Shown: positions 42,594 to 52,591 of the stretch, in pieces | Numbering within the stretch: position 1 is the first letter of the stretch | How the letters are laid out: each line of letters starts with the position of its first letter | Source of the DNA: UBA5009 sp038043185 | GTDB lineage: Bacteria; Bdellovibrionota; Bdellovibrionia; Bdellovibrionales; Bdellovibrionaceae | Reading direction: 5' to 3' | Length of the DNA: 64,000 bases | Assembly: GCA_038043185.1 (NCBI GenBank) | Contig: JBBTCO010000007.1 | Span: forward strand, 62,001-126,000 | Notes under the pieces: generated by a model | Told to the model about the DNA's origin: nothing | Database searches by the model: none | What the model saw: the letters and a program-made list of their open reading frames with translations, nothing else | Position numbers and translations under genes: made by a program

Positions 42594-44599
42594 GTGACAA
42601 AGTAGATATCCTTCTGGTCGATGATCGACCAGAAGGGCTTGTCACCTTGGAAGCGACATTGAATCAGGAAGATTATAATCTGATCAAAGCGAACTCGGGT
42701 CGCGAAGCTTTGGCTAAGGTCCTTACTCATGATTTTGCAGTGATTTTGATGGATGTTCAGATGCCAGAAATGGACGGTTTTGAAACAGCCACGGTGATTA
42801 AACAACGTGACCGCTCAAAAAACATTCCAATTATTTTCATCACGGCAATTAACAAAACAGACCAGTATGTATCTGCCGGTTACGCTGTGGGTGCAGTGGA
42901 TTATATTTTTAAGCCATTTGATCCCCATATCTTAAAATCAAAAGTTGCGGTGTTTGCTGATTTATTTAGGAAAACTCGTCTGCTTACAATACAGAGCGAA
43001 ACTTTGCGAGAGATAGAAAAGCGAGAGAGAATCCGCACGCTTAAGGATTTAGAATCTGAAGGTCGCAGGCGTTACCAAAACTTGGCGGATGCCATTCCCC
43101 AGATTATTTGTCGAACAAATAAAAAAGGTGAAATCGAATACTATAACCAATTTTGGAATCTCTACACAGGTCTTTCTTTAGAAGAGAGCACTGGTGATGG
43201 ATGGAAAAAAGTCATTCATCAGGATGAGCTTGCGGCTGTTGAAAGAAAATGGACGCAAGCTTTTATTGACCAAATAGGATTTGATTTAGAAGTTCAGCTA
43301 CGACGACAAGATGGAGTCTACCGCTGGCATAATTTAAGAGTTGTACCTGAATTTACTCATCTGTCAGAGCTATATTGTTGGATCGGAACAGCATCTGACA
43401 TTCACGATCAAAAAATTGTTCAACAAGAGCTATTGCGTGCAAAAAAATTAGCAGATGCCGGAAGCGAAGCAAAAAGTCGATTTTTGGCTAATATGAGCCA
43501 TGAGATAAGAACACCTTTGGGTGCAATTCTTGGATTTTCAGAGTTATTAATAAATCCAAAAATAAGTTCAGAAGAGCGCAATGAATTTATTTCCACCATT
43601 CGAAGAAATGGTGACCAGCTCTCGAGAATTATCGATGAAATTTTAGATTTATCTAAAGTAGAAGCTGGTCGTCTTGAAGTTGAACGTTGCGATGTTTCCA
43701 TCATAGATGTTCTTAATGATGTAAGAACATTGATGTCTTTTTCAACAAAAGAAAAAGGTTTGGATCTTGAATTTAATATCATCGGAAAAATTCCGGAAAG
43801 AATTCAAACTGACGCCGGTCGTTTGCAACAAGTTCTTATCAATATCATTGGTAATGCTATTAAATTTAGCGCCAAAGGAAAAATAGAAATAAATATTTCA
43901 GTTCAAGAAAATCATTTCATAGTTGCTGTCAAAGACACTGGGCCGGGCCTTGCTGCAACTCAAATTGAAAATCTATTTCAACCATTTACTCAAGGTGATC
44001 CATCGATCACTAGAAAACATGGTGGAACTGGTCTTGGCTTAGCCTTATCCAGAAAACTAGCTCGGGCTCTGGGCGGTGATATTCGTGTTAAACCGAGTTT
44101 ACCTGGTGAAGGCTCTGTCTTCATCATAAGTGTGGCGACCGGACCACTCGAAGGAGTGGAATTGACTGATAGTTTGACTGTAAAACCAAAACATTTAAAC
44201 GATTTTAAAAAACAACATCATAATATTCTTAAAGGGATAAAGGTTTTATTGGTCGAAGATTCTGCTGATAATCAAATTTTGGTTACTCGCTTTTTAGATA
44301 TAGCTGGAGCCAATGTTGATCTTGCTAATAACGGGCTAGAAGGTGTGAAAAAGGCCATGGAAGGCAACCACGACATTGTCCTTATGGACATTCAGATGCC
44401 AGAACTTGATGGTTATGGTGCTATTTCCAGGCTCAGACAAAGCGGTTTTAAAAAGCCAATTATTGCGCTGTCGGCTTATGGGATGATCGAAGAAAGACGT
44501 TACAGTTTACAAATCGGTTCCAACGATCATTTAACAAAACCAATAAATAGAACGGCTTTGATCGAAAGAGTTGCCGATTTGGCAAGTCAGTCTCACTAG
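42590..44599 (+). CDS. Hybrid histidine kinase, REC-PAS-HisKA-HATPase-REC
   Basis: A 669-residue soluble hybrid kinase. The N-terminal receiver (DILLVDDRPEG, VILMDVQMPEMDG, Lys in YIFKPFD) is followed by a helix, a PAS/PAC domain (about 155-275, ADAIPQIICRTNKKGEIEYYNQFW), HisKA with SHEIRTPLG (His about 304), an HATPase (DTGPGLAATQ, GGTGLGLALS), and a second receiver (IKVLLVEDSADNQ, IVLMDIQMPELDG). The start overlaps the poly-HAMP kinase stop by four bases. The N-terminal receiver could accept phosphate from the giant kinase or an HPt. A perfect 12-bp hairpin overlaps codons 7-16. Confidence 0.92.
   Translation: MSDKVDILLVDDRPEGLVTLEATLNQEDYNLIKANSGREALAKVLTHDFAVILMDVQMPEMDGFETATVIKQRDRSKNIPIIFITAINKTDQYVSAGYAVGAVDYIFKPFDPHILKSKVAVFADLFRKTRLLTIQSETLREIEKRERIRTLKDLESEGRRRYQNLADAIPQIICRTNKKGEIEYYNQFWNLYTGLSLEESTGDGWKKVIHQDELAAVERKWTQAFIDQIGFDLEVQLRRQDGVYRWHNLRVVPEFTHLSELYCWIGTASDIHDQKIVQQELLRAKKLADAGSEAKSRFLANMSHEIRTPLGAILGFSELLINPKISSEERNEFISTIRRNGDQLSRIIDEILDLSKVEAGRLEVERCDVSIIDVLNDVRTLMSFSTKEKGLDLEFNIIGKIPERIQTDAGRLQQVLINIIGNAIKFSAKGKIEINISVQENHFIVAVKDTGPGLAATQIENLFQPFTQGDPSITRKHGGTGLGLALSRKLARALGGDIRVKPSLPGEGSVFIISVATGPLEGVELTDSLTVKPKHLNDFKKQHHNILKGIKVLLVEDSADNQILVTRFLDIAGANVDLANNGLEGVKKAMEGNHDIVLMDIQMPELDGYGAISRLRQSGFKKPIIALSAYGMIEERRYSLQIGSNDHLTKPINRTALIERVADLASQSH
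42610..42636 (+). repeat. Perfect 12-bp hairpin at the 5' end of the second hybrid-kinase gene
   Basis: Bases 42610-42621 and 42625-42636 are exact reverse complements with a three-base loop (TGA). The stem is GC-rich and starts about 20 bases after the ATG. It encodes the conserved LLVDDRPEG loop. A stem here could couple translation to ribosomes arriving from the poly-HAMP gene, with which the start codon overlaps. Confidence 0.9.
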
Positions 44600-44626
44600 A
44601 AGCGGCCATTCTTACTAGTTATGAGC

Positions 44627-44932
44627 TTATTGAAATTGAATTTTTAGGTGAGTTAGATAATTGCGAATACCCTGAATTATTAAAGTAATTGACTCGATTT
44701 TGCGATGCTCAGCAGCCAGTTCGATAGCTGCGCCTAGTTCTCCTAATTTCTGAAAACCATAGTTAGGACCAACGCCTTTAAGTTGATGCCCCAGTCTTTT
44801 TATAGACTCGAAATCTCGAGACAAACACATTTGCTCGAGGGAAAGAATTTCATTTTGCCGGTTTTGTAGAAAGCCCGGCACAAGGTCTTCAAGAATGGGA
44901 TTGATATAGACGGTATATTCATCTTCTTGCAT
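44627..44932 (-). CDS. Histidine phosphotransfer (HPt) protein
   Basis: About 101 residues from the ATG at 44932; an upstream in-frame Met at 44983 would add a spurious hydrophobic piece. The HPt signature RLGHQLKGVGPNYGF places the phospho-His at residue 49, in the second of four helices, and LGAAIELAAEHRKIESI follows as the third. It converges on the REC-PAS kinase gene. As both hybrid kinases have C-terminal receivers, an HPt is the expected next step of the phosphorelay. The final receiver could be the OmpR-type regulator at 36276 or another elsewhere. Confidence 0.88.
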   Translation of the reverse strand: MQEDEYTVYINPILEDLVPGFLQNRQNEILSLEQMCLSRDFESIKRLGHQLKGVGPNYGFQKLGELGAAIELAAEHRKIESITLIIQGIRNYLTHLKIQFQ

Positions 44933-45050
44933 GGGGGGTGTATAACAAAAAAAAATTAAATTCGTCAAGATATGCAATCCCAAATCTCAAAATAGCTCTT
45001 ATTTGCTAAGGCGCCATTTCATGTTGAGAAATAATTTCTTTTAATTTGGC

Positions 45051-45077
45051 TTAAGTTCCCTGGCCTAAAGTCGATAA
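45051..45077 (+). promoter_or_regulatory. Candidate sigma28 (FliA) promoter of the giant Rhs gene
   Basis: TTAAGTTC (45051-45058) and GTCGATAA (45070-45077) are separated by exactly 11 bases. The enterobacterial sigma28 consensus is TAAAGTTT-N11-GCCGATAA, so six of eight and seven of eight positions agree with exact spacing. The ATG follows 27 bases later with an AAGGGG ribosome site. Confidence 0.55.
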
Positions 45078-45103
45078 ATTAAGACCAAACAAGGGGTTCC
45101 GCC

Positions 45104-48100
45104 ATGTTGCTAAAGTACGTACGTTGGGGATCTGTTTTTTTTATGTCATTTGTTTTTGGGATACAGGCGACGGCAGCCCCAGTGACTGTCTATGGGCCAC
45201 AGAAATTCAACTCGGCCTTAATTGCAGCCAAAGAATACAGTATTAACTTCAAGGGTCCCGCAGGCACGACAGCTACGCAAAAGTTAGATGCCGTACTTTC
45301 GATCCAAAACGGCGATGGACAAGATATCGTCATGGAAAAATGCACGGGAACTGCGGTTCTAAAGCTACTTTGTTTAGCTAGAAATTTGCTTAGAGAAGCT
45401 AAAATATTAATTGATCGACCTCTTGAATCAGAAATTATTCTGAACGGAACTACAGTGCTTGCTCGTGGAGCATTGCCTCGTGCTACAGGTAAAGTGCAAA
45501 AGGCTATAAAAATTCAAGCCAACAATGTTTTAAAAATTCGTCTGCGCGGTCTGCCCACTTCTTCTTTGACTATCGATGTGAAGTCCAACTCACAATCTGT
45601 AAATTTACCACCAATAGCCAATTTTACTTTTAATCCAACATCTGGAACTGCGCCACAAATTATAACTTTCTCGGCACTGGCTAGCAGCGATCCGGATGGA
45701 ACGATCGCTAGTTATGCGTGGAATTTCGGCGATGGCACATTTGGCACTGGGGCCTTGATCAATCATTTGTATGCTCAAGCAGGAACTTACAATGCCAGCC
45801 TGACTGTCACGGATAATCAAGGCGCGACAAATGTAAAAACAGCAAGTGTTGTTATCACAGCTAATCAACTTCCTGTGGCCTCATTCTTAGCAAATTCTGC
45901 AACGGGACTTGGAGAATTAAAACTCCTTTTGAATGCTTCTGCTTCCAGTGATCCTGATGGGACAATTACAGATTACACATGGAATTTTGGTGATGGAGTT
46001 ATTTTATCTACAGGGCTAGTGAATACCACAGAGCATATTTACGCAAGCCCCGGAGTCTATCAAGTCACTTTGAAAGTAACTGATAATAAATCCGGAACAA
46101 ATTCCGTTTCTCAAAATTTACAAGTCATAGATAATGTCGCGCCAATTATTGCGATAACCAGCCCAACTGCAAATGCGGTCTTCACAAGCGCGGGGGTATC
46201 GGTCACAGGAACTTCAAATGAAAAATTAGCTAGTGCAAATGCGCAGGTTAACGGCGGAGTGATCACTTCATTAACAGTGAGCGCAGATGGTTTAAGTTTT
46301 AGTGGAGGGCTGACACTTTCTGGTTCAGGCGCGAAAGTTTTAATAATTTCCGCAGCAGATATTGCCGGAAATATTGGTACTGCGACGGTGAATTTTACGA
46401 TGAATATGAATTTACCGCCATTGGCTGTAATTAAAACTCCAATTCCCCAAGCAGGTATTTTTCCCTTAATGGTTTATCTTGATGCCAATGGCTCATCAGA
46501 TCCAAATGGCGATGCTTTATCTTATATCTGGGATTTTGGTGATGGAAAAACAGAGACCACACAAAGACCAACAGTGACTCATGAATTTGGTAGTCTTGGA
46601 TCCTTTACGGTAAAGGTCACAGTTAAAGATCCGGATGGTTTAACAGATTCAAAATCGACAACGGTGCAAACCTTCAATGTGGCATTGCCTGCAAACCCAT
46701 CGGATGTGGCGCCACCATTGGCTTCAAGTGCTGGAACACCGTTTGAGAATTCAATTAATTTTTTATTTAGTGGTTTGAATCCAATTCAAACTGATGTTGC
46801 TGCAAATGCACTTGAAAATAGACGACTTGGTCTTGTTCGTGGACGAGTTCTTGACGAATCTGGAAGCCCACTTGGTGGAGTGCAAATTTCTATTTTTGAT
46901 CAGCCATCTTGGGGAAAAACTTTAACTCGTGCGGATGGTAATTTCGATTTAGCAGTTAATGCCGGTGGCATGCTGACTGTCGAATACAAACGCAATGGTT
47001 ATTTACCTTCACAACGACAAGCTTTTTTAAATTACAATGAATTTGAATTTATGCCTGATGTGGTTTTAGTTCGTCCAGATGATAAAGTCAGCCGCGTGCT
47101 GCTGAATCAAAGCTCGACAATTGCGATCAGTGGAAAACTGATCACTGATGGAGATGGCTCGCGGACTGGAGTCTTAGTTATTCCGTCATCTACAAATGCG
47201 GAACTTGTTTTTGCCGATAACAGCAGAAAATCTTTACCAGAGCTAAGCATTCGAATCACCGAATACACAGTGGGGGATCGTGGTCCACAGCAAATGCCAG
47301 CCACACTGCCTGCCACTTCTGCTTACACTTATGCATTTGAAGTCAATGCCGATGAAGCCATTGCTATGGGAGCTTCCCACATCGAATTTTCAAAACCAGT
47401 GGCGTACTATGTAAATAATTTTATTGGTTTCGAAGCGGGGACGCCAGTTCCTGTTGGAACCTATGATTTTCAAAAAGCTCAGTGGATTCCACAAATGGAT
47501 GGTTTAGTTATTAAGGTCATGTCTATTGCGAATGGAAAAGCTGTTTTAGATATCCTTGGAGAAAATGCGCCGGCTAAGATCGAGGAATTGGCTATATTGC
47601 GAATAGATGATGGCGAGCTTGCAAAAATTGCTGAATTGTATGCCCCGGGGCAAAGTTTTTGGCGAGCTCAAACAACACGATTTTCACCAGTGGATTATAA
47701 TTTTTTAGCGGCACAAGTTCGGGATTTTAATTTAAGGACAGCTGATCTTGGAGCACCAAACTCATTAAGTAATAATACTCCGCCGGATGGAGGCACTTGC
47801 CAAAATGGCTCTATCATTCGAATTGAAAATCAAAGTTTAGGCGAGCAAATTCCATTAGTCGGTTCCGAGCTGACTTTGAATTATTCTTCAGATCGGGCTT
47901 TTGGTGCCAGTGGTGGTAATCAAATTTTTATTCCTATTTTGCCAGTGACCTATGCTGGTGATATTCCCGATATTATTCTTGAGGTGCAAGTTGCGGGGAA
48001 ATTGGATACGATTCGTTTGGGTATTACCACTTCTATAAAAAATTATTTATACAGTTGGGATGGTAAGGATTCTTTTGGCCGAACTGTTTATGGCGATGCC

Positions 48101-51100
48101 GTTGTTAAAATTAAAATTCGTTACGGATTTATCACTCCTTACATTAGAATGGCAGTTACAAAAAGTTCCAATGGATCTTACGCGCTTCCGACTCAACCTG
48201 CATTTGGAAGAACCGACAGCGATCTTGTGACGATATTTCCTGGTCGTGAAAGATTTTATTTAGAGAAAAATCATCTTGTTCCAGTTGCCTCAATTACACC
48301 AACGAAACTTCAAGGTGTGGGTGGCTGGACTTTGTCTGAGCATCATTTTTACGAACCAAAAACTCAAACACTTTTATTGGGAAATGGCACAAAACAAAAA
48401 GCTGGGAAAATGGGTAATAAGGTTGTGACCATTGCGGGAAGCGGCGAGAGTATTTATTCGGGCGATGGGGGATTGGCGATTGATGCGAAGGTAAGAAGAC
48501 CACGAAGTATTTTAGCTATGAAAGATGGAAGCGTGGTTTTTGTTGATAATCCAAATGATAATAATATGGTTCTTCGAAAAATTACTCCTGCTGGGAGCAT
48601 AAGTGTAATTGCGGGATGTATTACTTGTTCTAACGCTATAATTGAAGGGGCGGATGTTTTTAACACAAGATTCCAAGGAAATATTTTTACATATTTGGCA
48701 GAAGATTTAGATAGTTCAATCATTGTTGCAACTGAGGGACAAATTTTTCGTATAAAAAATAATAAAATTAATTTTATTTTAATCGGTCGCGAACTTCCGC
48801 CTATAGGGAATGGAGATGGCGGTCCAGCTATAAACGCAATAATTGGAGCTTCAGGTAATTACGGAACCATCGGTGGTTTGGCTGTGGGCTCGGATGGATC
48901 AATTTATGTAGGAGATTACAACGGCTTCCGAGTTCGAAAAATTAGCACAGATGGCATAATCAATTCTATTGCTGGGAATGGCTCTCCCATTCAAAAATTT
49001 ACAGAAGGACAACTTGCGACTAAAGTGGGAATTGGTTTTGTAACTGGAGTTGCAGTTGATAGAAAAGGTGTCGTTTACTTTAGTAGCAATAATGACCAAG
49101 TTAAAGCCGTAGATACGGATGGTATCATTCAAACAGTTGCTGGTGGTGATAACATCATTGGAACGCCAGTAAGTGATAATGTTCTTGCAACTACGACAAC
49201 TATACGAGAACCCAAGGGGCTAAACGTTGATCAGTATGGAAACTTATACATACTGGAAGCTCAAGGCTTGAATATTCGCAAAGTAGATAATCAAGGTATT
49301 ATTAGCACAATTGCTGGAGTCCACAATATACTGACTGGTGCAAATCTTGGCCTTACCTCAGAAAACGCTCTTGCGTCTCAAACACAACTTAGCGCTTCAA
49401 GCTTGAGTGGCTCTTCAATTCAACCAATAAGTTTTGGAGTACTTCCAAATGGGGATATTGTTTATGCCCAAGAACTTTCAAACTCAATCGAACTCACCAG
49501 CAAAATCCGTAAAATCACTTCGATCTTCCCGAAAGCTGGCAGCACAGATTATATAGTTAGTTCTAATGATGGAAGTGAAGTTTATCGATTCGACGTGAGT
49601 GGAAAACATCTCGAGACTCGTCACGCACAAACTGGCGCATTGAAATATTCATTTGCTTATAGTGCAAATAATCGATTGATCAGTGTCACAGATGGTGATG
49701 GATTAATCACTCAGATCGATCGCGCCACCGATGGCACTCCACTCCAAATTATTTCGTCCTTTGGTCAATCCACACAATTGCAAGTCAATGCCGAGGGACT
49801 TTTAAGTCAAGTGACGAATGCTCAAAGTGAAAGTTATGTTCTGGGTTATAATGATCGCGGATTTTTAGCCAGCTATCAGCGTCCGAAGGGAAATGCTTCG
49901 CAATTCACTTACGATGCGCAAGGATTTTTAAAGCGGGATACGAATGCGGTCGGTGGTTTTACTGATCTGGTTCGAACAGTCAGTAATGCTGGTTATCATG
50001 TGACTATGAGCACAGCTGAAAATCGCACCAGCCACACTGAAGTTATGGCTATTTCTGGCAATAAATTTAGTTCTACAAAATTAGATCCGGCTAACTTAAT
50101 GTCATCAAAACTTTTTGAACCCAATGGTCTTTGGACAACAGCCCACTCAAATGGAGTTTTAGTTCAAGAACGTCAACAAGCTGATCCAAGACTGGGACCA
50201 GCGAGTATGTTTGTTAATTTCACTCGAGTAACATTGCCAAGCAGTTTGAAAAATGAAACGAGTGTAAGTCGAAGTTACTTGCGACAAAATAGCGCTGATC
50301 TTTTCGATTATGCAGAACGAAATACCATTACTCAAAATGGTAAAGTTTCAACGATGGATTACGATTCACTGACTCGCATAGAAAAAATCACCACATCGGA
50401 AGGTCGGGTAATTCAAAAAGCAAAAGATCCACAAAGTCGAATGATCGCAAGTCAGGTTGGATCGCTGAATCAAACTAATTTTATTTACAATAGCCAAGGT
50501 CAACTGGTGCAAAGTACTCAAGGCGCGCGTAACACTGCGCTTGCCTATGACTCGCAAGGACTTTTGGCTTCAGTGACCAATCCACTGTTGCAAAAAACCG
50601 AATTCATTTATGATGGAGCCGGCCGGGTAAGTGCACAAAAATTTCCAGATGGCAGAATCATTGGTTTTAATTACGATGCAAATGGAAATAGAATTTCGCT
50701 GACTCCGCCAGGAAGACCAGTCCATCAGTTCACATTTGATTTGGTTGATATGCTTAACAATTATCAAGCTCCTGATATTGGTATTCCGCGTACGACAACT
50801 TATGCTTACAATTTAGATAAGCAATTAACTTTAATCACTCGTCCAGATAGCAAAACTGCGGTAATGAATTACGATGCGATTAATGGAAGACTGATGTCGA
50901 TAGTCACGGCAACAGGAAATTATAATTATTCCTATGCGCCGATTACAGGTGTGCTTGCTTCGTTAAGTTCACCAGACGGAGTTGTTTCCTCGATGAGTTA
51001 TGATGGTTCATTGGTGAAATCAGTTGCAATGAGTGGGACTGCATCGGGTTCTGTGCAATACACTTATAATAACGATTTTTTAATTACGAAAACTCAGGTG

Positions 51101-52591
51101 AATAGTGCAAATGATATTGGTTTTACTTACACCAACGATAATTTGTTAAAAACAGCTGGAGCGTTGACGCTGAATTATGATCCAGTTAATCCTTTGATTG
51201 TCGGATCTTCGCTTGGTGTGGCAACAGATTCTTTGGGTTACTCTTCATTTGGAGAGTTGACTTCATATGCTGCAAAAATCAGTGGCAGTGATATTTATTC
51301 TATCAATCTGGTTCGTGATGATTTGGGACGAATAATCACTCGCACAGAGAATATTCAGGGAGTCGCTTCCAATTCCAGTTATGGTTATGACTCTTCTGGA
51401 AGATTAACCAATGTTAACAAAGACGGTGAATTAAGTTCGTATAGCTTTGATTCTAATTCCAATCGTATTGGGAACAGTGTGCGTGGAGTTGCAATTAGTT
51501 CTACTTATGACAATCAAGATCGTCTGTTGACATATGGAACTAAATCTTTTGTTTACAATGCGAATGGGGATTTAGTTTCGTTTAGTGATGCGGCAACTGG
51601 CCGTACCTCTACATTTAATTATGATGTGATGGGGAATTTAAAGTCTTATTCTCGAGTGGGTCGTAATATTGAGTATATTATTGATGGTCTGGATCGTCGG
51701 GTTGGTAAGAAAATCAACGGAGTGGTTCGCCAAAGATTTGTTTATCAAAATAAATTGCAGGTCATTGCCGAGTTGGATGGCGCTGGGAATTTAGTTTCGC
51801 GATTTGTGTATGCTTCGAAATCTAATGTGCCTGATTTTATGATTAAAGGTGCGACGACTTACCGAATATTTTCTGATAATTTAGGTTCGCCAAGACTTGT
51901 TGTTGATATTTCTAGTGGTGAAGTTGTACAAAGAATTGATTATGATGAATTCGGTTTAATTCTGAATGACACGAATTCTGGTTTTATTCCTTTTGGATTC
52001 GCTGGTGGACTTTCAGATATGGATACTGGGTTGGTAAGATTTGGAGCTCGCGATTACCATCCGGAGATAGGAAGATGGGTTACGAAGGATCCGATTGGGT
52101 TTAGTGGTGGAGATACGAATTTGTTTGGATACGTGATGGGTGATCCAGTTAACTTGATTGATCCATCAGGTCGCTTCGGTATTGCAGGAGCAACCGTAGG
52201 ATTTATTTCTGGTGCGATTGGCGGTTATGTAACTGGTGGAGCGTGGGGCGGTGTTGTTGGCTCTGTGATTGGTGCAGGAGTAGGAGCAGTAAATCCTTGG
52301 GGTGCAAGTGCAGCTGGTTCATTTGTTGGCGGAGTTGTAAGCAGTCTGGCAGGTCAAGTTGTGGGAAATGCTGTCGCCCAGCAACCACTTCTATCGATTG
52401 ATCCTGCATTAGCAGTCGCATCTGGTTTTGGTGGATCGACAGCAGTCCTTGGTACGAGGGCTGCAGCGGCAGCAGGAATTTCAAATGTTGCAGTTGAATC
52501 AGGAGTTGCTACGATTGCTGATTTATTATTTAATATTCCTGCTAATACTTTAACGCCCGGGCCATATGATTTTGGAAAGATGTGTAAGTAA
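45104..52591 (+). CDS. Giant secreted PKD/NHL/YD-repeat (Rhs, teneurin-like) protein
   Basis: A 2495-residue protein with a signal peptide (about 1-25). In order: three PKD-type domains (about 168-250, 255-345 and 441-525, each with WNFGDG or WDFGDG) with an Ig-like domain between (about 345-440); a carboxypeptidase-regulatory-like domain (about 575-650); a middle region to about 1090; NHL-type repeats (about 1105-1480, IAGSGESIYSGDGG...); YD repeats (about 1490-2250); and an Rhs core ending with RFGARDYHPEIGRWVTKDPIGF and NLIDPSG (about 2355). A 140-residue Gly/Ala-rich tail follows. NHL plus YD shell recalls teneurins and Tc toxins. It may encapsulate its C-terminus, perhaps as adhesin or toxin. 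Confidence 0.93.
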   Translation: MLLKYVRWGSVFFMSFVFGIQATAAPVTVYGPQKFNSALIAAKEYSINFKGPAGTTATQKLDAVLSIQNGDGQDIVMEKCTGTAVLKLLCLARNLLREAKILIDRPLESEIILNGTTVLARGALPRATGKVQKAIKIQANNVLKIRLRGLPTSSLTIDVKSNSQSVNLPPIANFTFNPTSGTAPQIITFSALASSDPDGTIASYAWNFGDGTFGTGALINHLYAQAGTYNASLTVTDNQGATNVKTASVVITANQLPVASFLANSATGLGELKLLLNASASSDPDGTITDYTWNFGDGVILSTGLVNTTEHIYASPGVYQVTLKVTDNKSGTNSVSQNLQVIDNVAPIIAITSPTANAVFTSAGVSVTGTSNEKLASANAQVNGGVITSLTVSADGLSFSGGLTLSGSGAKVLIISAADIAGNIGTATVNFTMNMNLPPLAVIKTPIPQAGIFPLMVYLDANGSSDPNGDALSYIWDFGDGKTETTQRPTVTHEFGSLGSFTVKVTVKDPDGLTDSKSTTVQTFNVALPANPSDVAPPLASSAGTPFENSINFLFSGLNPIQTDVAANALENRRLGLVRGRVLDESGSPLGGVQISIFDQPSWGKTLTRADGNFDLAVNAGGMLTVEYKRNGYLPSQRQAFLNYNEFEFMPDVVLVRPDDKVSRVLLNQSSTIAISGKLITDGDGSRTGVLVIPSSTNAELVFADNSRKSLPELSIRITEYTVGDRGPQQMPATLPATSAYTYAFEVNADEAIAMGASHIEFSKPVAYYVNNFIGFEAGTPVPVGTYDFQKAQWIPQMDGLVIKVMSIANGKAVLDILGENAPAKIEELAILRIDDGELAKIAELYAPGQSFWRAQTTRFSPVDYNFLAAQVRDFNLRTADLGAPNSLSNNTPPDGGTCQNGSIIRIENQSLGEQIPLVGSELTLNYSSDRAFGASGGNQIFIPILPVTYAGDIPDIILEVQVAGKLDTIRLGITTSIKNYLYSWDGKDSFGRTVYGDAVVKIKIRYGFITPYIRMAVTKSSNGSYALPTQPAFGRTDSDLVTIFPGRERFYLEKNHLVPVASITPTKLQGVGGWTLSEHHFYEPKTQTLLLGNGTKQKAGKMGNKVVTIAGSGESIYSGDGGLAIDAKVRRPRSILAMKDGSVVFVDNPNDNNMVLRKITPAGSISVIAGCITCSNAIIEGADVFNTRFQGNIFTYLAEDLDSSIIVATEGQIFRIKNNKINFILIGRELPPIGNGDGGPAINAIIGASGNYGTIGGLAVGSDGSIYVGDYNGFRVRKISTDGIINSIAGNGSPIQKFTEGQLATKVGIGFVTGVAVDRKGVVYFSSNNDQVKAVDTDGIIQTVAGGDNIIGTPVSDNVLATTTTIREPKGLNVDQYGNLYILEAQGLNIRKVDNQGIISTIAGVHNILTGANLGLTSENALASQTQLSASSLSGSSIQPISFGVLPNGDIVYAQELSNSIELTSKIRKITSIFPKAGSTDYIVSSNDGSEVYRFDVSGKHLETRHAQTGALKYSFAYSANNRLISVTDGDGLITQIDRATDGTPLQIISSFGQSTQLQVNAEGLLSQVTNAQSESYVLGYNDRGFLASYQRPKGNASQFTYDAQGFLKRDTNAVGGFTDLVRTVSNAGYHVTMSTAENRTSHTEVMAISGNKFSSTKLDPANLMSSKLFEPNGLWTTAHSNGVLVQERQQADPRLGPASMFVNFTRVTLPSSLKNETSVSRSYLRQNSADLFDYAERNTITQNGKVSTMDYDSLTRIEKITTSEGRVIQKAKDPQSRMIASQVGSLNQTNFIYNSQGQLVQSTQGARNTALAYDSQGLLASVTNPLLQKTEFIYDGAGRVSAQKFPDGRIIGFNYDANGNRISLTPPGRPVHQFTFDLVDMLNNYQAPDIGIPRTTTYAYNLDKQLTLITRPDSKTAVMNYDAINGRLMSIVTATGNYNYSYAPITGVLASLSSPDGVVSSMSYDGSLVKSVAMSGTASGSVQYTYNNDFLITKTQVNSANDIGFTYTNDNLLKTAGALTLNYDPVNPLIVGSSLGVATDSLGYSSFGELTSYAAKISGSDIYSINLVRDDLGRIITRTENIQGVASNSSYGYDSSGRLTNVNKDGELSSYSFDSNSNRIGNSVRGVAISSTYDNQDRLLTYGTKSFVYNANGDLVSFSDAATGRTSTFNYDVMGNLKSYSRVGRNIEYIIDGLDRRVGKKINGVVRQRFVYQNKLQVIAELDGAGNLVSRFVYASKSNVPDFMIKGATTYRIFSDNLGSPRLVVDISSGEVVQRIDYDEFGLILNDTNSGFIPFGFAGGLSDMDTGLVRFGARDYHPEIGRWVTKDPIGFSGGDTNLFGYVMGDPVNLIDPSGRFGIAGATVGFISGAIGGYVTGGAWGGVVGSVIGAGVGAVNPWGASAAGSFVGGVVSSLAGQVVGNAVAQQPLLSIDPALAVASGFGGSTAVLGTRAAAAAGISNVAVESGVATIADLLFNIPANTLTPGPYDFGKMCK

